Origin: Mus musculus
Taxonomy: Eukaryota; Chordata; Mammalia; Rodentia; Muridae
Assembly (NCBI RefSeq): GCF_000001635.26
Contig: NC_000081.6
Span: 7,549,501-7,613,500, forward strand
Direction of reading: 5' to 3'
Length of the DNA stretch: 64,000 nucleotides
In this document: piece after piece, positions 1-10,639 of the stretch
How the letters are laid out: each line of letters starts with the position of its first letter
How positions within the stretch are numbered: the first letter of the stretch is position 1
Made by a program: the position numbers and the translations under genes
Notes under the pieces: generated by a model
Told to the model about the DNA's origin: nothing
Seen by the model: the letters and a program-made list of their open reading frames with translations, nothing else
Databases searched by the model: none

Positions 1-1071
1 TAGATGTAGAAATAGGGTGGCAGTGAAGGGACCAGATGCGAGTCTATTACAGATCCAGAATCTAGAACAGTGGCAGTAGAAATGAAGGGGAGAGAAAAAT
101 CCACAGGAAGGAGCTCATACCTGAGCAGACAGAGAGACACCAAGCAAGGAAAGGGCCGAGGGTGACTCCAAGCATCGGTGCCTGGAGGAGTGAGAGGAAG
201 CAGACTTCAGAGTCAACAGTCTAGACAAGAATGCTGCAAGTGTACGCTGGGTCATTTAAGGTTTTAGTAATAGGGTCCCACATCCAGCAGGTGACATCCA
301 GCAGAGAATTGAAAAGGAGACTGCTCATAAAGACAGGCGGGATGCCAGCTTGGAAAATGCCTGCCTAGATAGTAGTAATGGGGCATGCAAGTGAATTTGG
401 AGGGTTATACCTATATAAAGAAAGTATATGGGAGAAAGGGGGAAATGAATGGATGAGAAAGGGGGAGGTTCAACATGAGCATTGAAAATGGTTCATTTAG
501 AGGGGTATGAACAAGGAATCGTGACAGAGGGGGCAAGGAGGGACCGCAGTAGAAGGAGGGGTAGGGAAGGAGGGCAGCAGACAGGAAAGCAGCTTTCATG
601 GATACCAAGAGAGGGATATGAGGCAGGACTTTCAGGTTGCCAAGCAGATTGAAGCCATCCCCAATACATCTTGAAATTAAGAAAATGGCATGTTAAGAAA
701 ATAAGACACCAATTTTTACACTAGAGGACAAGGTCTTATATTGTAAAAACTTCAAAAAACTGTTGGCTGGTGAAAGATAATGGTGTCCACATTAGTGACA
801 CAGTTCATCATGGCAAAACTCCTAACTCTATCTCCTCTCCCAGAAACCACATGGGTGTACTAGCCAGATCCACTGATATTATGTAAATATCCCTAATTGA
901 GAGAGTAGTTTACTGAGACACAAACTCTACAAGTGGAAAGTTATAGAAAGTGTTGGAATGTAGTGGAAATGAACGTCCTACCTAGTTTCACTGAATTAAC
1001 CTCAAAAGACTAAAATAGATTTGGACCAAGGATGAATGAGCAAGATGAAAATTAACACCATGGAAATCATT
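1..1071. other. Single-copy-looking sequence, nothing assigned
   Basis: I see no gene, intact repeat or RNA gene here. The first 650 bases are purine-rich (AGG/GAGAG words) and could hide a very old repeat. A short ORF on the minus strand at 411-608 has no recognisable motif. Confidence 0.5.
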
Positions 1072-1345
1072 CACACACACCACATATATATCACACCACA
1101 CAATACGTATAGACAATGTAACACCACACACTATACACTATATACACCATGTTACACACATATAGTATACATACCACATACATATTATGTATACCACACA
1201 CACCACACCATACACACATACCACACACACTCACAAACACCATATACAACACACACATCATATACACTTCAGATACACAATCACATGCCAAACACATGTA
1301 CCATACATTCCACACAAAACTGCATACCATATATACTATACACAT
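1072..1345. repeat. Degenerate CA/CACAT-rich low-complexity repeat
   Basis: About 270 bases consist almost entirely of ACAC, CATA and ACCACA words with no fixed period. This is a decayed (CA)n-type array. The His/Thr/Tyr-rich ORFs it creates on both strands are artefacts of base composition. Confidence 0.9.
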
Positions 1346-1394
1346 AGTTCTGAGAGACTACAAGGTCGAGGCAGGGCACTGGGGATTAGCCAGG

Positions 1395-1790
1395 TGTTGT
1401 AGTTAGGGTTTCTACTAATATGAGAAAAGACCATGACCAAAAGCAACTTGAGGAAGAAAGGGTTTATACCACCTTACAGCTTATCGTCTGTCATCCAGGG
1501 TGGGAGCTCAAGGTAGGAGCCTGGAGGCAGGAACTGAAGCATGGGTTGAGGAGTCCTTACTGGTTTGATTTTCATGACTTGTTCAGCTTGACTTCTTATC
1601 CTGCGCAGGGCCACTAGCCCAGAGTGGCACCACCCACAATGTGTTGGGAACTCCTACATGAGTTATGCATTAAGGAAATGTCCCCCACAGACTTGTGTAT
1701 ATACAATCTGGATGGATGTGTTTCCTCCAGTTGAGGTTCTCTCTTCCCAGATGAATCCAGCTTGGTTCAAGAAGACAAAGAAATTCCCTT
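1395..1790 (-). mobile_element. ORR1-type MaLR LTR, antisense
   Basis: The sequence reads TGT...AGTTAGGGTTTCTA, then CCATGACCAAAAGCAACTT and a GGTTTATA stretch, with CAGACTTGTGTATA and GAGGTTCTCTCTTCCCAGATGA further on. These are the landmarks of a rodent ORR1 MaLR LTR in reverse orientation. The far end is degraded, so the right border is approximate and no target-site duplication can be shown. Confidence 0.75.
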
Positions 1791-2084
1791 CTACTCCTAG
1801 TTTGCAGGGACAATTTTTGGTTTTGCTTTAAAATCATGGGCAAGTATTACATTTTATCTAATTAATATTCTTTATCCATTAATAAAATCTCAGGATCCCT
1901 CCCCCCATATTTTGAATTATAGTAAAACACCAATGGATTTTTGATACTGTACGGAGTTGCATCAGGGTCCCTTGGCCATGATGCTTAGCATGTTGCTTAT
2001 TTGTTTTTCTTTAGAAGTTATTCACTAATGATGAAAGATGAGGTGCTATTGTTTCTTCTTTTATTTTCTGGAAATATTTTTCAC

Positions 2085-2310
2085 TTACATTAACACATCT
2101 CATTATGGATTTGACTTCTTTAACAAACATGAGAATAGTCATGTTTTCCACCTTTCCTTCTACTGACTTTAGAAAGTTGTCTTTTCAAGAAAACTATACA
2201 TTACTCTAAATTCTCAAGGGTACTGACATAAGATAGATTTTAACATATTCATTATCATACTCTTAGTGTTGTAAGAACTATTCTCATGTCAATTGATTTG
2301 TTTTCTGTAT
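2085..2310 (-). mobile_element. Old L1 ORF2 fragment, antisense (tentative)
   Basis: The words TTTAGAAAGTTGTCTTTTCA and CTAAATTCTCAAGGGTACTG resemble the antisense strand of the middle of mammalian L1 ORF2. Decay is heavy and the reading frame is lost. Flanking bases 1791-2084 and 2311-2534 are AT-rich and may belong to the same element, but I cannot assign them. Confidence 0.4.
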
Positions 2311-2534
2311 GTGATTTCAGATGGATAAAATTTATATATGTTGGGGTACATTGTGTGAAAGTGTGTCTCTGTGTATTCAGTTGTTAATTCTGTATGACAC
2401 AGAGATAAACTCTGGCAATATCTTGGTACTGTTCTTTCTATGGTCCATCACCAGTCTCATATTTTATAGATATTTGTTTTTGCTCACCTGCCTAAGACTA
2501 TCTAGAATTGTACTTGGTTGCCTGCCATAAAGAT

Positions 2535-2812
2535 CTGATGGCCAATAGCTGGGAAGAAAGTGGAGGGCAGATCTTCTGGGCAGAGAGTGGAATGCTGGGA
2601 GAAGAAATGAGACACAGGATATTCAGCCAGTAGACACAAGGTGAACAGATGGACCAGAGTGGAGCAGAGAGGCAGACCTGGCCATATGGTAGGACATAGC
2701 ATTGGGATTAGTTAGGTTAGAGTAGTCATGAGACTGTCCAGCAAAAGGAGTAAACTTTAAAAATCATAATAAGCCTCTGTATCATTATTTATATTGCTAG
2801 TGGGCCCAATAT
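2535..2812 (+). mobile_element. Rodent LTR-like dispersed repeat (tentative)
   Basis: The pattern GGCCAATAGCTGGGAAGAAAG, CTTCTGGGCAGAGAGTGGAA, GGCAGACCTGGCCATATGG and a terminal AATAAGCCTCTGTATCATTA matches a dispersed rodent sequence I associate with endogenous retroviral LTRs. I cannot name the family. It runs directly into a TAGA microsatellite. Confidence 0.45.
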
Positions 2813-2813
2813 A

Positions 2814-2818
2814 TAGAT

Positions 2819-2877
<59 letters not shown>
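2814..2877. repeat. (TAGA)n microsatellite
   Basis: About 16 almost perfect TAGA units occur in a row. Arrays of this length are usually length-polymorphic between mouse strains. Confidence 0.97.
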
Positions 2878-2888
2878 GTGATTTGTTT

Positions 2889-2966
2889 TTGTGGACTGGG
2901 AAGTGAACCAGCTTTGTACTAGTTAGGCAGGTGTTCTACTACTGATATATACCTCCATCTCCCCTC
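2889..2966 (-). mobile_element. ID/B4-type SINE fragment, antisense
   Basis: The stretch GGACTGGGAAGTGAACC followed by TTCTACTACTGATATATACCTCCATC is a decayed antisense copy of the tRNA-derived ID/B4 head (normally ...TACCACTGAGCTACATCCCCAGC). It is old and diverged. Confidence 0.5.
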
Positions 2967-3390
2967 ATCTTTTTTAAAAAATCAGTCTCCTGTGGCTGTG
3001 TTAATTTTATTACTACTTAATATACTCAACTAATACCTTCAGTGATGGTTTCTATTGTTTGCTTATTTTCTAGGCTGTAGAATTTTGCCCCTCTGTAATT
3101 TCTCCTACTTTTGTTTTGGTTTTATTACTTCCTTCTGCTTTTAAATAAATGAAGAAGAAAGGAAAGAGATGTTCAATCATATCAAATCAGCACAAAAGTA
3201 AACAAAAAAGAAAAAGTTGTTCAAATTGACATTAATTGATCATTAATGACCTTTGAAAAGCCTTTATTGTACAAAGATTTGGTGTTAGGAGGACTGAGTT
3301 AAACTAATAGAATTTGTTATGGTTTTTAACAACTCCCTATGTAAACTCAGTTCCTTTTAGAAATGCTTAAGAATTAATACTCAACACTAC
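2967..3390. other. AT-rich sequence, nothing assigned
   Basis: This AT-rich stretch has no recognisable repeat or gene. It may contain old L1 remnants. Confidence 0.45.
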
Positions 3391-3428
3391 ACACATGCAC
3401 ACACACAGGCGCGCGCACGCACACACAC

Positions 3429-3460
<32 letters not shown>

Positions 3461-3484
3461 CAGAGACAGAGAGAGAGAGAGAGC
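3391..3484. repeat. Compound (CA)n-(GA)n microsatellite
   Basis: ACACAC units with GCGCGCACGC interruptions change into GAGAGACAGAGA units. Confidence 0.95.
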
Positions 3485-3702
3485 TTAAAAAAAACCTATC
3501 TCCCATTAGAGTCATGAAGTCCAGGAGGTCACTTTCCCAAGAAACAAGGTGCAAACTCATAAGCTAGCTAACCAATCAGACATCTACCTAATGAGAGGTG
3601 ACACAGTTTTTCTTTGGCAGTAATACGTTGTGGAAACACGAAGTTTCTTGGAGCATGAATTTCTAGGCTCAAAATTAAGACTTTCATACACAATACACAT
3701 AC

Positions 3703-3759
3703 AACACACACACACACATACACACACACATATACACACACACACATATGTGTGTGTAT
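3703..3759. repeat. (CA)n microsatellite ending in a CA/TG palindrome
   Basis: CA repeats with interspersed ATA end in ACACATATGTGTGT, which is self-complementary around CATATG. Confidence 0.95.
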
Positions 3760-3896
3760 AAAATTCTAGGTGAAAACATATCATATCCATGTACTTTCTA
3801 AAATCAGTTAACTCCAGAGTTTTCAAAAGTGGTTTCAATCTTCAGCTCTATCTGGTGAAGGATCACGTGCAACTTATGGTCTTGGCCACTGTTCAG

Positions 3897-4058
3897 TTGC
3901 CATGACTAAGGCATTTAACTAGGGGCTTACTTATGTGGTGGGGAGCATGGCAGCATGCAGAAAAGCTCTGGAGACCTACATTCTTGTCTATAGGTAGAGA
4001 AAGAGAGAAAGACAAAGATAGGGAGGGAAGGAGGGAGGAAGGAAGGGAGAGAGAGGGG

Positions 4059-4109
<51 letters not shown>

Positions 4110-4283
4110 CTTAGCCCTGGCATGAGCTTTTGAAACCTCAAAGTCCAGCCTGCAATGACACACTTTCTTCACCCAGGCCATACCTCCCAATTCCTCGAAT
4201 AATTTCAAATAGTGTCACCCCCTAGTGACTAAGTATTCAAATATCTGAGCCTGTGTGGGTCCTTCTTATTCAAACTACCACAA
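3897..4283 (-). mobile_element. MT-class MaLR-type LTR, antisense, with GA tract
   Basis: Landmarks in order are GGTGGGGAGCATGGCAGCAT, a purine tract (3994-4107), GCTTTTGAAACCTCAAAGTC, GCAATGACACACTTTCTTC, GGCCATACCTCCCAATTC and TTATTCAAACTACCACA. This is the antisense layout of a rodent MaLR-like LTR in which a GA-rich segment has expanded. Both borders are diverged, and the subfamily name is uncertain. Confidence 0.6.
3994..4107. repeat. (GA)n/(GGGA)n purine tract
   Basis: A nearly pure purine stretch goes from mixed GGAA/GGGA words to uninterrupted GA units. It lies inside the MaLR-type LTR and gives rise to spurious Arg/Glu and Ser/Leu ORFs. Confidence 0.95.
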
Positions 4284-4429
4284 CTATGCAGCTCCCAATC
4301 CACATATCTTGCCTCTGTTGAGATTTTGTGAACCACCTAACAATATACTCAATTCATTTTCTGCTAAAAGCAAACAGCCTTAACTCTGTTGCTTACAAAC
4401 TGATATCATAAATCAAACTTTAGTCTCCA

Positions 4430-4700
4430 CAATGCTAAGCCTGGATGACCTTGGCCATTGTCTATTTTATACTCAGACATGACTCCCTGCAGGTAGCCTG
4501 TGTTTCCATGGATGGCCCCATGTCTGTGCACATAATGGGAGGATTCAGTGGGCTTTAAAACGAGAGCATGAGTTTGGGAGGAAAGGCAATGGAGGGAATA
4601 TAAAAGGCACTGGGGGAAAAGAATGTGGGAGTTGATTTGGTAAAAACACATTATAATTGTGTATGAAATTCTCTAACAATAAATAAGTAAAACAAAACAT
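4430..4700 (+). mobile_element. Rodent L1 (Lx-type) 3' UTR end
   Basis: The words GCACATAATGGGAGGATTCA, GTGGGCTTTAAAACGAGAGC, ATGAGTTTGGGAGGAAAGGC and GTATGAAATTCTCTAACAAT, followed by AATAAATAAGTAAAACAAAA, are those of an old rodent L1 3' end with its poly(A) signal and degraded tail. It is 5'-truncated and has no ORF. Confidence 0.7.
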
Positions 4701-5854
4701 CTTTTCCCTCAACTTTCATCAAATTATATTTTAAAAATGTGGTCTCTACATTAGCATAGTTATGATTTTTTACTACAGCGCCATACACAGTATCTTCTGT
4801 GTCGCTGGTGCTGAATAAGTCAGGCCTAGGGAAACAAAAAAATTACATAAGGTCATAAGACAGCGACTAGGTCTCATTTAAAATTGTTTAAATCCTTGTG
4901 TCATAGGCCATATTGTTAATAAGAAACTTTGCTGTGAAGGCAGACAGTTTAACCTTGACCTGAAGGGTTTTAAGTCAAGCAGGCATGTATGCTAACTCCA
5001 GAGGAAATAGGAGTTAACATACATTTTTTTTTTTTTTGGTCTGTTTAGGAGTTAGACCTGCGCTCATAAGATAACACATAGAAACTAGTAAAGAAAGAGC
5101 CATTTGAACAGGAAAAAAAAAAGCTGTTGATACAAGTGCCTCAGAGAGCTCAAGGTTCCGGATTGGAGTTATCACTGGCTGTAAAAAGAAGGAAGCCAGT
5201 CAGAGAATTTTACACATCAGTTAGCACCAGGCATAAAGAACAAGAAGTATTAGGCAGGTGTCGGAAAGTTCCTGTTTAAGTTAAATCCATACATACCCTG
5301 TACCTTGTCATCATAAAACTGAATTGTTTATTGAACAAGGCAAGAAGCTCTCCTGCGATAGTTTCTGTTTCTAACCACGTAAGTTTTATAGTTATCTCCC
5401 CTGGAATGTAAACCTATCCTACAAGGCCATGATACCTGCAGTGCTTCCTATCCACAGCTGTTGGAAAAATTGTATCTGGCCACATTATGTTTATTATAAG
5501 AATAATTTCCACTAGAACATGTTTCTTGTAGCAAATGGGGAATCTACTTGTAAACTACAGTGTGTACATCAGTTTGGTGAGAGGGGCCTCCAGGAACTTA
5601 ACTGACCACGGGTTCTCACTCACTCGCTACTACCGACTCAGCAGATCCGTTTGCCCTTGTCCTTTGTAAACCTGTTTATGAGATGAGATTTGTGGTTCTC
5701 ACAGATGATTTCCTGAGCATAACATGAAACTTATTGCCCTCTCCTCTTCCTTTTTCTCTGTTCAAGCCTGGAAGACCAATGCGATGAGAGGCCATCCGAA
5801 ATGGATTAGAAAGGAAAAGCAGAGAGGAAATAGACTCTTTCTTTCTTAAGTTGC
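4701..5854. other. Unassigned sequence with two homopolymer runs
   Basis: It contains a T run at about 5023-5037 and an A run near 5112-5121. The segment from about 4880 to 5690, ending in words like CCTTTGTAAACCTGTTTATG, may be an old LTR. I cannot match it to a family, and no gene is visible. Confidence 0.4.
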
Positions 5855-6240
5855 TTTTTGACAATTTTATACACGTGTACTGTGAACTAATTCACTCTGT
5901 TACTCTCTTTGGTCCTCTTCGCACTCCTATAGATCCCTTTCTTTTCTCCAAGTAGACCCCCACCCCTTTTCTTACACAGGTCATTTCTAGAAATCATCCT
6001 TTCACGTGACTCTGTCCTCCCCATCCTCCAGCTTTTATAACCTTTCCACCTCCCTTCCCCATGATATTCACTAGCTCTCTGCGCATGGATGCTGTGGATA
6101 GCCTATTTAGAGCTGAGCACTTAACCATCACTTATTTTTAGCATTGTGACCAGTTATGATTCTCTTTTTCCCACTGAAAAAAGAAGTGCCTCTGCATTGA
6201 ATGGACAGCAGCTTGAGTCTAAGAGAATAAATATTAATAT
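5855..6240 (-). mobile_element. Rodent L1 (Lx-type) 3' UTR, antisense
   Basis: GACAATTTTATACACGTGTA, a pyrimidine-rich segment, GCATGGATGCTGTGGATAGC, TTAGAGCTGAGCACTTAACC and GTGACCAGTTATGATTCTC follow the antisense order of the old rodent L1 3' UTR. Decay is moderate and no ORF2 sequence is included. Confidence 0.65.
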
Positions 6241-7417
6241 GTGCCGCCCCTGGTCTGCTTCTCCCCTCAGGGTATCCAAGCGTGCTGCATATCAGGATGG
6301 AGTGAAGGGAGTGAAGCTAGGGTGGGTATGTCAGGCAGGATCTCTGTGTTGTGAGTGGAGGAGAAGCAGCCATCTCTGGAGACAGTTTTCTGTGGAACAG
6401 CTTTCTTGATTGGAGGGAAGAGGGGCTATATAAACCTTGGTGAGTAGGAAGGGGTTTGGAGGGTGAGCATATATCATTGGCTGGTGCAGAGGTCCTGGGA
6501 ATGATTCATTTGCATGAAGAGGAATTCCAGGTGCTTGCTGGACATGTCCTTATAAGGAGAGAGAGAGAGTTTAATCTGTAACCTACCCAGCAGGCTATGT
6601 GACTACCTCAGGGAGGCAAAGGTGAGGGTTGTAAGGCTATCTGTGCTCTACATGCAGGCCCAGAGCAACAAAGAAGCAGTCCCACTCCTGCTGGTCTCAA
6701 GGTGATATTTCCAGGGTTTAGCCACATCTCCATCTCACTCTTGCTCCAGACCTGCTCCTCCTGTCCATGGCCTTTTGGCCCCAGAAATGTGTAGTAGGCT
6801 GTTTGTAGCCTCTACTTTTGAAGGTTGGAGATGAGGGTGATAGGGCAGAGAGATAAGATAGCAACTATAGGAAAATGCTCTGAATTTGGGAATGCATGAA
6901 TTCGTATAGAAGATGGGAAATAGGAACCCATTAAGAAATATTGGCAGAGTCCAGAGATACAAAGTCATCAAATAAAATCTTGGAGAAACTAAGAAGATAT
7001 GGGATAGAGCATACAGAGTGTGAAGTCATTCTTTGGAGGGATAAGGGACATTTGGTCATTTGTACATACAGAGGATGGACAGATGGTGGACATGCAAACA
7101 TGCTGAAACCTCCTTAATATTCCAATAAGACAGGGAGGGACAGAAGTCGGTCTGAGGGCTGGGAGAAATAGGCACACTTGCACACTGTTCAGAGTAGAAA
7201 GCCACAGAAGCATGGAGTTCAGTTGAGCCAAAGTGAGTCACAGAAAGGATATAAATGAAATGCCAGTGGATTCAACAAGCAAGCCCTGGCTTCAGGTAGA
7301 AAACCATTAACAGCCATTTAAATATTGGGGACACTGGACTTTCCATGAAGTTATAGAGCTCACAGAAAGATGAAAGATAGCAAAGAGAACCACATGGAAT
7401 ATCGAAATCATACAGCC
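6241..7417. other. Unassigned sequence, possibly part of an old ERV
   Basis: No gene is visible. A TATATAAACC word and a TATAAGGAGAGAG word occur at about 6427 and 6551, which would fit an LTR promoter, but I do not recognise the family. The short ORFs have no motif. Confidence 0.4.
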
Positions 7418-7605
7418 AGGTGTCAGGCATGGTGGCTGACCTTTATGTACTCTAGTGTCGGTATGTAGCAGCATACATACTGACGCAGAGGTGGAGGTGG
7501 AGGCACAAAAATCTCTGTGGGTTTGAATCCAGCCTGGTCTATACAGTGAGTTCCAGGCCAGCCATAGATACAGAGTGAGAGAGACCGTTTCCCCATCTCC
7601 CAGAA
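7418..7605 (+). mobile_element. B1 SINE, old and interrupted
   Basis: The sequence reads CAGGCATGGTGGCTGACCTT, then GCAGAGGTGGAGGTGGAGGC, TTGAATCCAGCCTGGTCTAT and GAGTTCCAGGCCAGCC. That is the B1 (7SL-derived) order. About 35 bases that can fold into a hairpin (7457-7484) replace the usual TAATCCCAGCAC segment. Confidence 0.8.
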
Positions 7606-8009
7606 AAATATCAGAACCAGAACATAAGACTCATATCTCTAACCAATCAGGTGACAACCATTGGAAGTATTCAATAGTGCTGCAATGTGTCCCCAGTAGC
7701 TTGAAAAAGTGGGAAGTCAAAGTGTTCTTGACGGTTTGGATTTTTAAATCAATACAGATTAGATCAGAATAGAATGTACATTATCACATCAGTGATCAGA
7801 ATCTCTCCATGTCCACTGGACACATGTATGATCTGACCAATATATTTCTATATCTATGGAAAGTGTCTATCAGGTTGAGACTTGGAGGATTAAAAAGACC
7901 CTCTAGGGAGCAGAGGAAGTCCTCAATGAGGTCTAAGTGAATGTATATTGTTAACATCAACTGGCCACATAAAAAGTCCTAGGCTCAGACCCATAGGAAA
8001 AGGCATAAG
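7606..8009. other. Single-copy-looking sequence
   Basis: I see nothing recognisable between the B1 and the microsatellite. Confidence 0.5.
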
Positions 8010-8134
8010 TGTGTGTGTGTGTATGTGTGTGTGTGTGTGTGTATGTGTGTGTGTGAGAGAGAGAGGGGGGGGGAGGGAGAGAGAGAGAGGGAGGAGGGGG
8101 GAGAGGGAGGGGGAGGGGGAGGGGGAGGGAGAGG
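8010..8134. repeat. Compound (TG)n-(GA)n-(GGGGGA)n tract
   Basis: TG units pass into GA units and then into GGGGGA units without a gap. Confidence 0.97.
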
Positions 8135-8224
8135 CATGAACTGAAGACTGTTCTCAGTTTCCTATCTCTGACATTCACATTAGAGTTTGCAGTGTTTGGG
8201 GTTAGGGTACATGCATGAAGTGCA

Positions 8225-8495
8225 CACACACAAGGATCAGAAGAGGATGCCCATGTATCCACGTATTTTGGTCCATCACTTGGAACCTTATTCCCTGGTG
8301 GCAGGATCTCTTTCTGAATCTGGAGTGGGGCTGACAGTCAGCAAGCCCCATTGATCCTTCCACAACACTGCAGTGACAGGTACACACATTTGACCAAACT
8401 CAGCTGCTGTGTTGACGCTAAAAATTTAGACAGGTCTTTAGTACTTATAGAACAAAATGCTCTTACCAACTGAGCTATCTCCCCATCCCTTATCC
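8225..8495 (-). mobile_element. B4/RSINE-type SINE, antisense
   Basis: GGCAGGATCTCTTTCTGAAT, GGAGTGGGGCTGACAGTCAG and the tRNA-derived end TTACCAACTGAGCTATCTCC show an antisense B4/RSINE1-like element. It is diverged. Confidence 0.65.
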
Positions 8496-8739
8496 TGTGT
8501 TTTTAGTGAAAGTTATGGGGTAAGACATGGAAGGAAGGATAGAAAACACCATTTCTTTAAAATTAAAAACTATAAATCGGGGACATCCAATTTTTTTTCC
8601 AGCTAAGCAATAAGAAAGGAGATTCATGCAAGTACACTTCAGTTGAGAGTCCTATATTTTGCCAATAAATCCTTGATCTGGTAAAGACTAGACTGCTTGT
8701 ATGTGCTTGTGCCTTTAGTACCAAGAAAGACAAGTTAAG

Positions 8740-9156
8740 AGTGCTGTAGCTCAGAGAAAGGACCAAAAGAGCTGAAGGGGTTTGTAGCCCCATAGGAGGA
8801 ACAACACTATGAACCAACCAGACCACTAGAGCTCCCAGGGACCACCAACCAAATGGAATACATAGAGGGACCCATGGCTCCAGCCACATATGTAGCAGAA
8901 GATGGCCTTGTGGGACATCAATGAGAGGAGAGGCCCTGGGTCTTGTGAAGGCTTGATGCCCCTGTGTAGGGAATGCCAGGACAGGGAAGCAGGAGTGGGT
9001 GGGTTAGTGACCAGAGGGATGGAGGGATGGGATAGGGAGTTTTTGGAAGGGAACCCAGGAAAGGGAATAACATTTGAACATAAATAAAGAAACTATCTAA
9101 TAGAAATAAATAAATAAATAATTTTCAAATAAAAAAAAAAAAAAGTACTGTAGCTC
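8740..9156 (+). mobile_element. Young 5'-truncated L1Md 3' UTR with target-site duplication
   Basis: The insert (8753-9143) carries the mouse L1 3' UTR: AGCTGAAGGGGTTTGTAGCC, CATAGGAGGAACAACACTAT, GATGGCCTTGTGGGACATCA and GGGAATGCCAGGACAGGGAA. It ends with AATAAA at 9083-9088 and an A-rich tail. The flanking copies AGTGCTGTAGCTC (8740-8752) and AGTACTGTAGCTC (9144-9156) differ by one base, as expected for target-primed reverse transcription. Only about 390 bases of a full-length element (about 6-7 kb in this family) were inserted, so no coding sequence is present. Confidence 0.93.
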
Positions 9157-10423
9157 CCAGAGAGTCACAGACAATAGATACTATAAAAATAAAAAGGAAG
9201 TCTGGACCAAAGGACCAGGCAACTGGTGGGGGTGAAGAGAAGCAAGACAGCTAATCAGAACTCTGGGGGCAGAAATGTCCTTGGATAGTTAGAAAGGAGG
9301 TGACTAGTAACCATGACACCAAGTGCCAAGTCTGGTATAGGTTTCTCTGTGTATGTGAAATCTGTTTTGGGGGGGGTTGTTTGTTTGTTTGTTTGTTTGT
9401 TTTTGTGCTTTCATGAAAGGTAATTGAACAAATCTGGAAAACATGAAGGAATTTAAAGCCAAATTTAAGTCAAATATAGAAAGGTGCCCCTCACGGTGGG
9501 AGATCAGGCTCGGGGATCCAGGCAGGACAGATGATCAAGCAGGGCTTCTGGCAGCCCCTCCCCATTACTGCTTCTGATTTCTGATTCTTTCAAAGGTATT
9601 GGAACTCTTTGAATTCCCTCCCTTGAGAGGTCATGGTCTGGCTTTGAGTCTGCCACTGTAAAACACACTGAAGACACTTACCAGAGTCCACCCCAGCCCA
9701 TGCATGGTCAGGAGGTCTTCTTCCCCAGGACCCACCATCACTAAGCCTCGCACAATTAGGTTTTAGGATCAAAGTCCTGTTCTCCTTAACAGCACTAACT
9801 GCACTGTGAGCATAACCCAACGACTACAAACTAGAGCAGTCGGGAGAGGACTCTAGTTCCTGTCTTGTGTCATTAAGGTTAACCGACACACAATAGTTTA
9901 AGTAGTACTGAAGTCAGTAGATGATGGTGTTCTAGAATTGTTTCCACCGCAGAGTGATGTGGTTAGGAACAGAGGCTCCTTTCAGCTTTTCCTGCTGCTA
10001 TTCCTAGTGTTACACTGCTGTTCTCAAGGCTTGCTGCTTTGCCGTCACAAGATGGATACTGTTTTCTCTTGTGCTCCTTAATGTCAGTATCCAAGGAAGA
10101 TAGGGAGGAAAGGAGACTTGTGTCTCACTCCCCAGCTCTCTCTTTTCAGGAAGAAAATGTTTTTCAGACCCCGCCATCCCCACCCCTGGACACACACCTT
10201 ATCATTACATCTCTATCAAACTAACCCCATGATACATCTTCGAGAACTGGATCTCTCCAGCTGACAAGAAAGTTTGGGAAGTAAAAAAATATGACACTAA
10301 GTCTCCATCATGAGAAGCAAACTTGTCCTCAAAGCAAAGATAGTTGACTATGGGTACCATTTTATCTTTTACAGGCTACTATAATAGAGTAATATATTGC
10401 TTCAAAGCTCAGCAGCCAACAAA
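9157..10423. other. Single-copy-looking sequence
   Basis: No gene or interspersed repeat is recognised. A GTTT array lies at 9368-9404. Short ORFs on both strands lack motifs. Confidence 0.5.
9368..9404. repeat. G run plus (GTTT)n
   Basis: A run of nine or so G residues is followed by about seven GTTT units. Confidence 0.9.
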
Positions 10424-10428
10424 AACAT

Positions 10429-10471
<43 letters not shown>

Positions 10472-10474
10472 TTT
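10424..10474. repeat. (TTTA)n microsatellite
   Basis: About twelve TTTA units occur. It may be the antisense (TAAA)n tail of the L1 that begins downstream on the minus strand. Confidence 0.95.
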
Positions 10475-10639
10475 TGTAAACTAGATTGGCAGAGAATTTC
10501 TGCCCTGTGTTGGGTATGGTTCCACACTTGTTCTTAAGCATATAATTAGTTGATGGTGGATGGCTGGGGGCTAGCCAGTATAGATTGGTGTTATGCCATT
10601 TCTCTCTGTGTTGTAGTAGACTAGCCCAGGCTTGTTCTG

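Noticed and set aside
1036..1406. His/Thr/Tyr-rich overlapping ORFs on both strands
   Set aside because: They come from the CA-rich low-complexity region.
3893..4208. Ser/Leu-rich and Arg/Glu-rich ORFs
   Set aside because: They are translations of the GA tract inside an LTR and have no protein signature.
6241..7417. Full ERV with promoter at about 6427
   Set aside because: A TATATAA word alone is not enough; no LTR ends, primer-binding site or coding remnants are visible.
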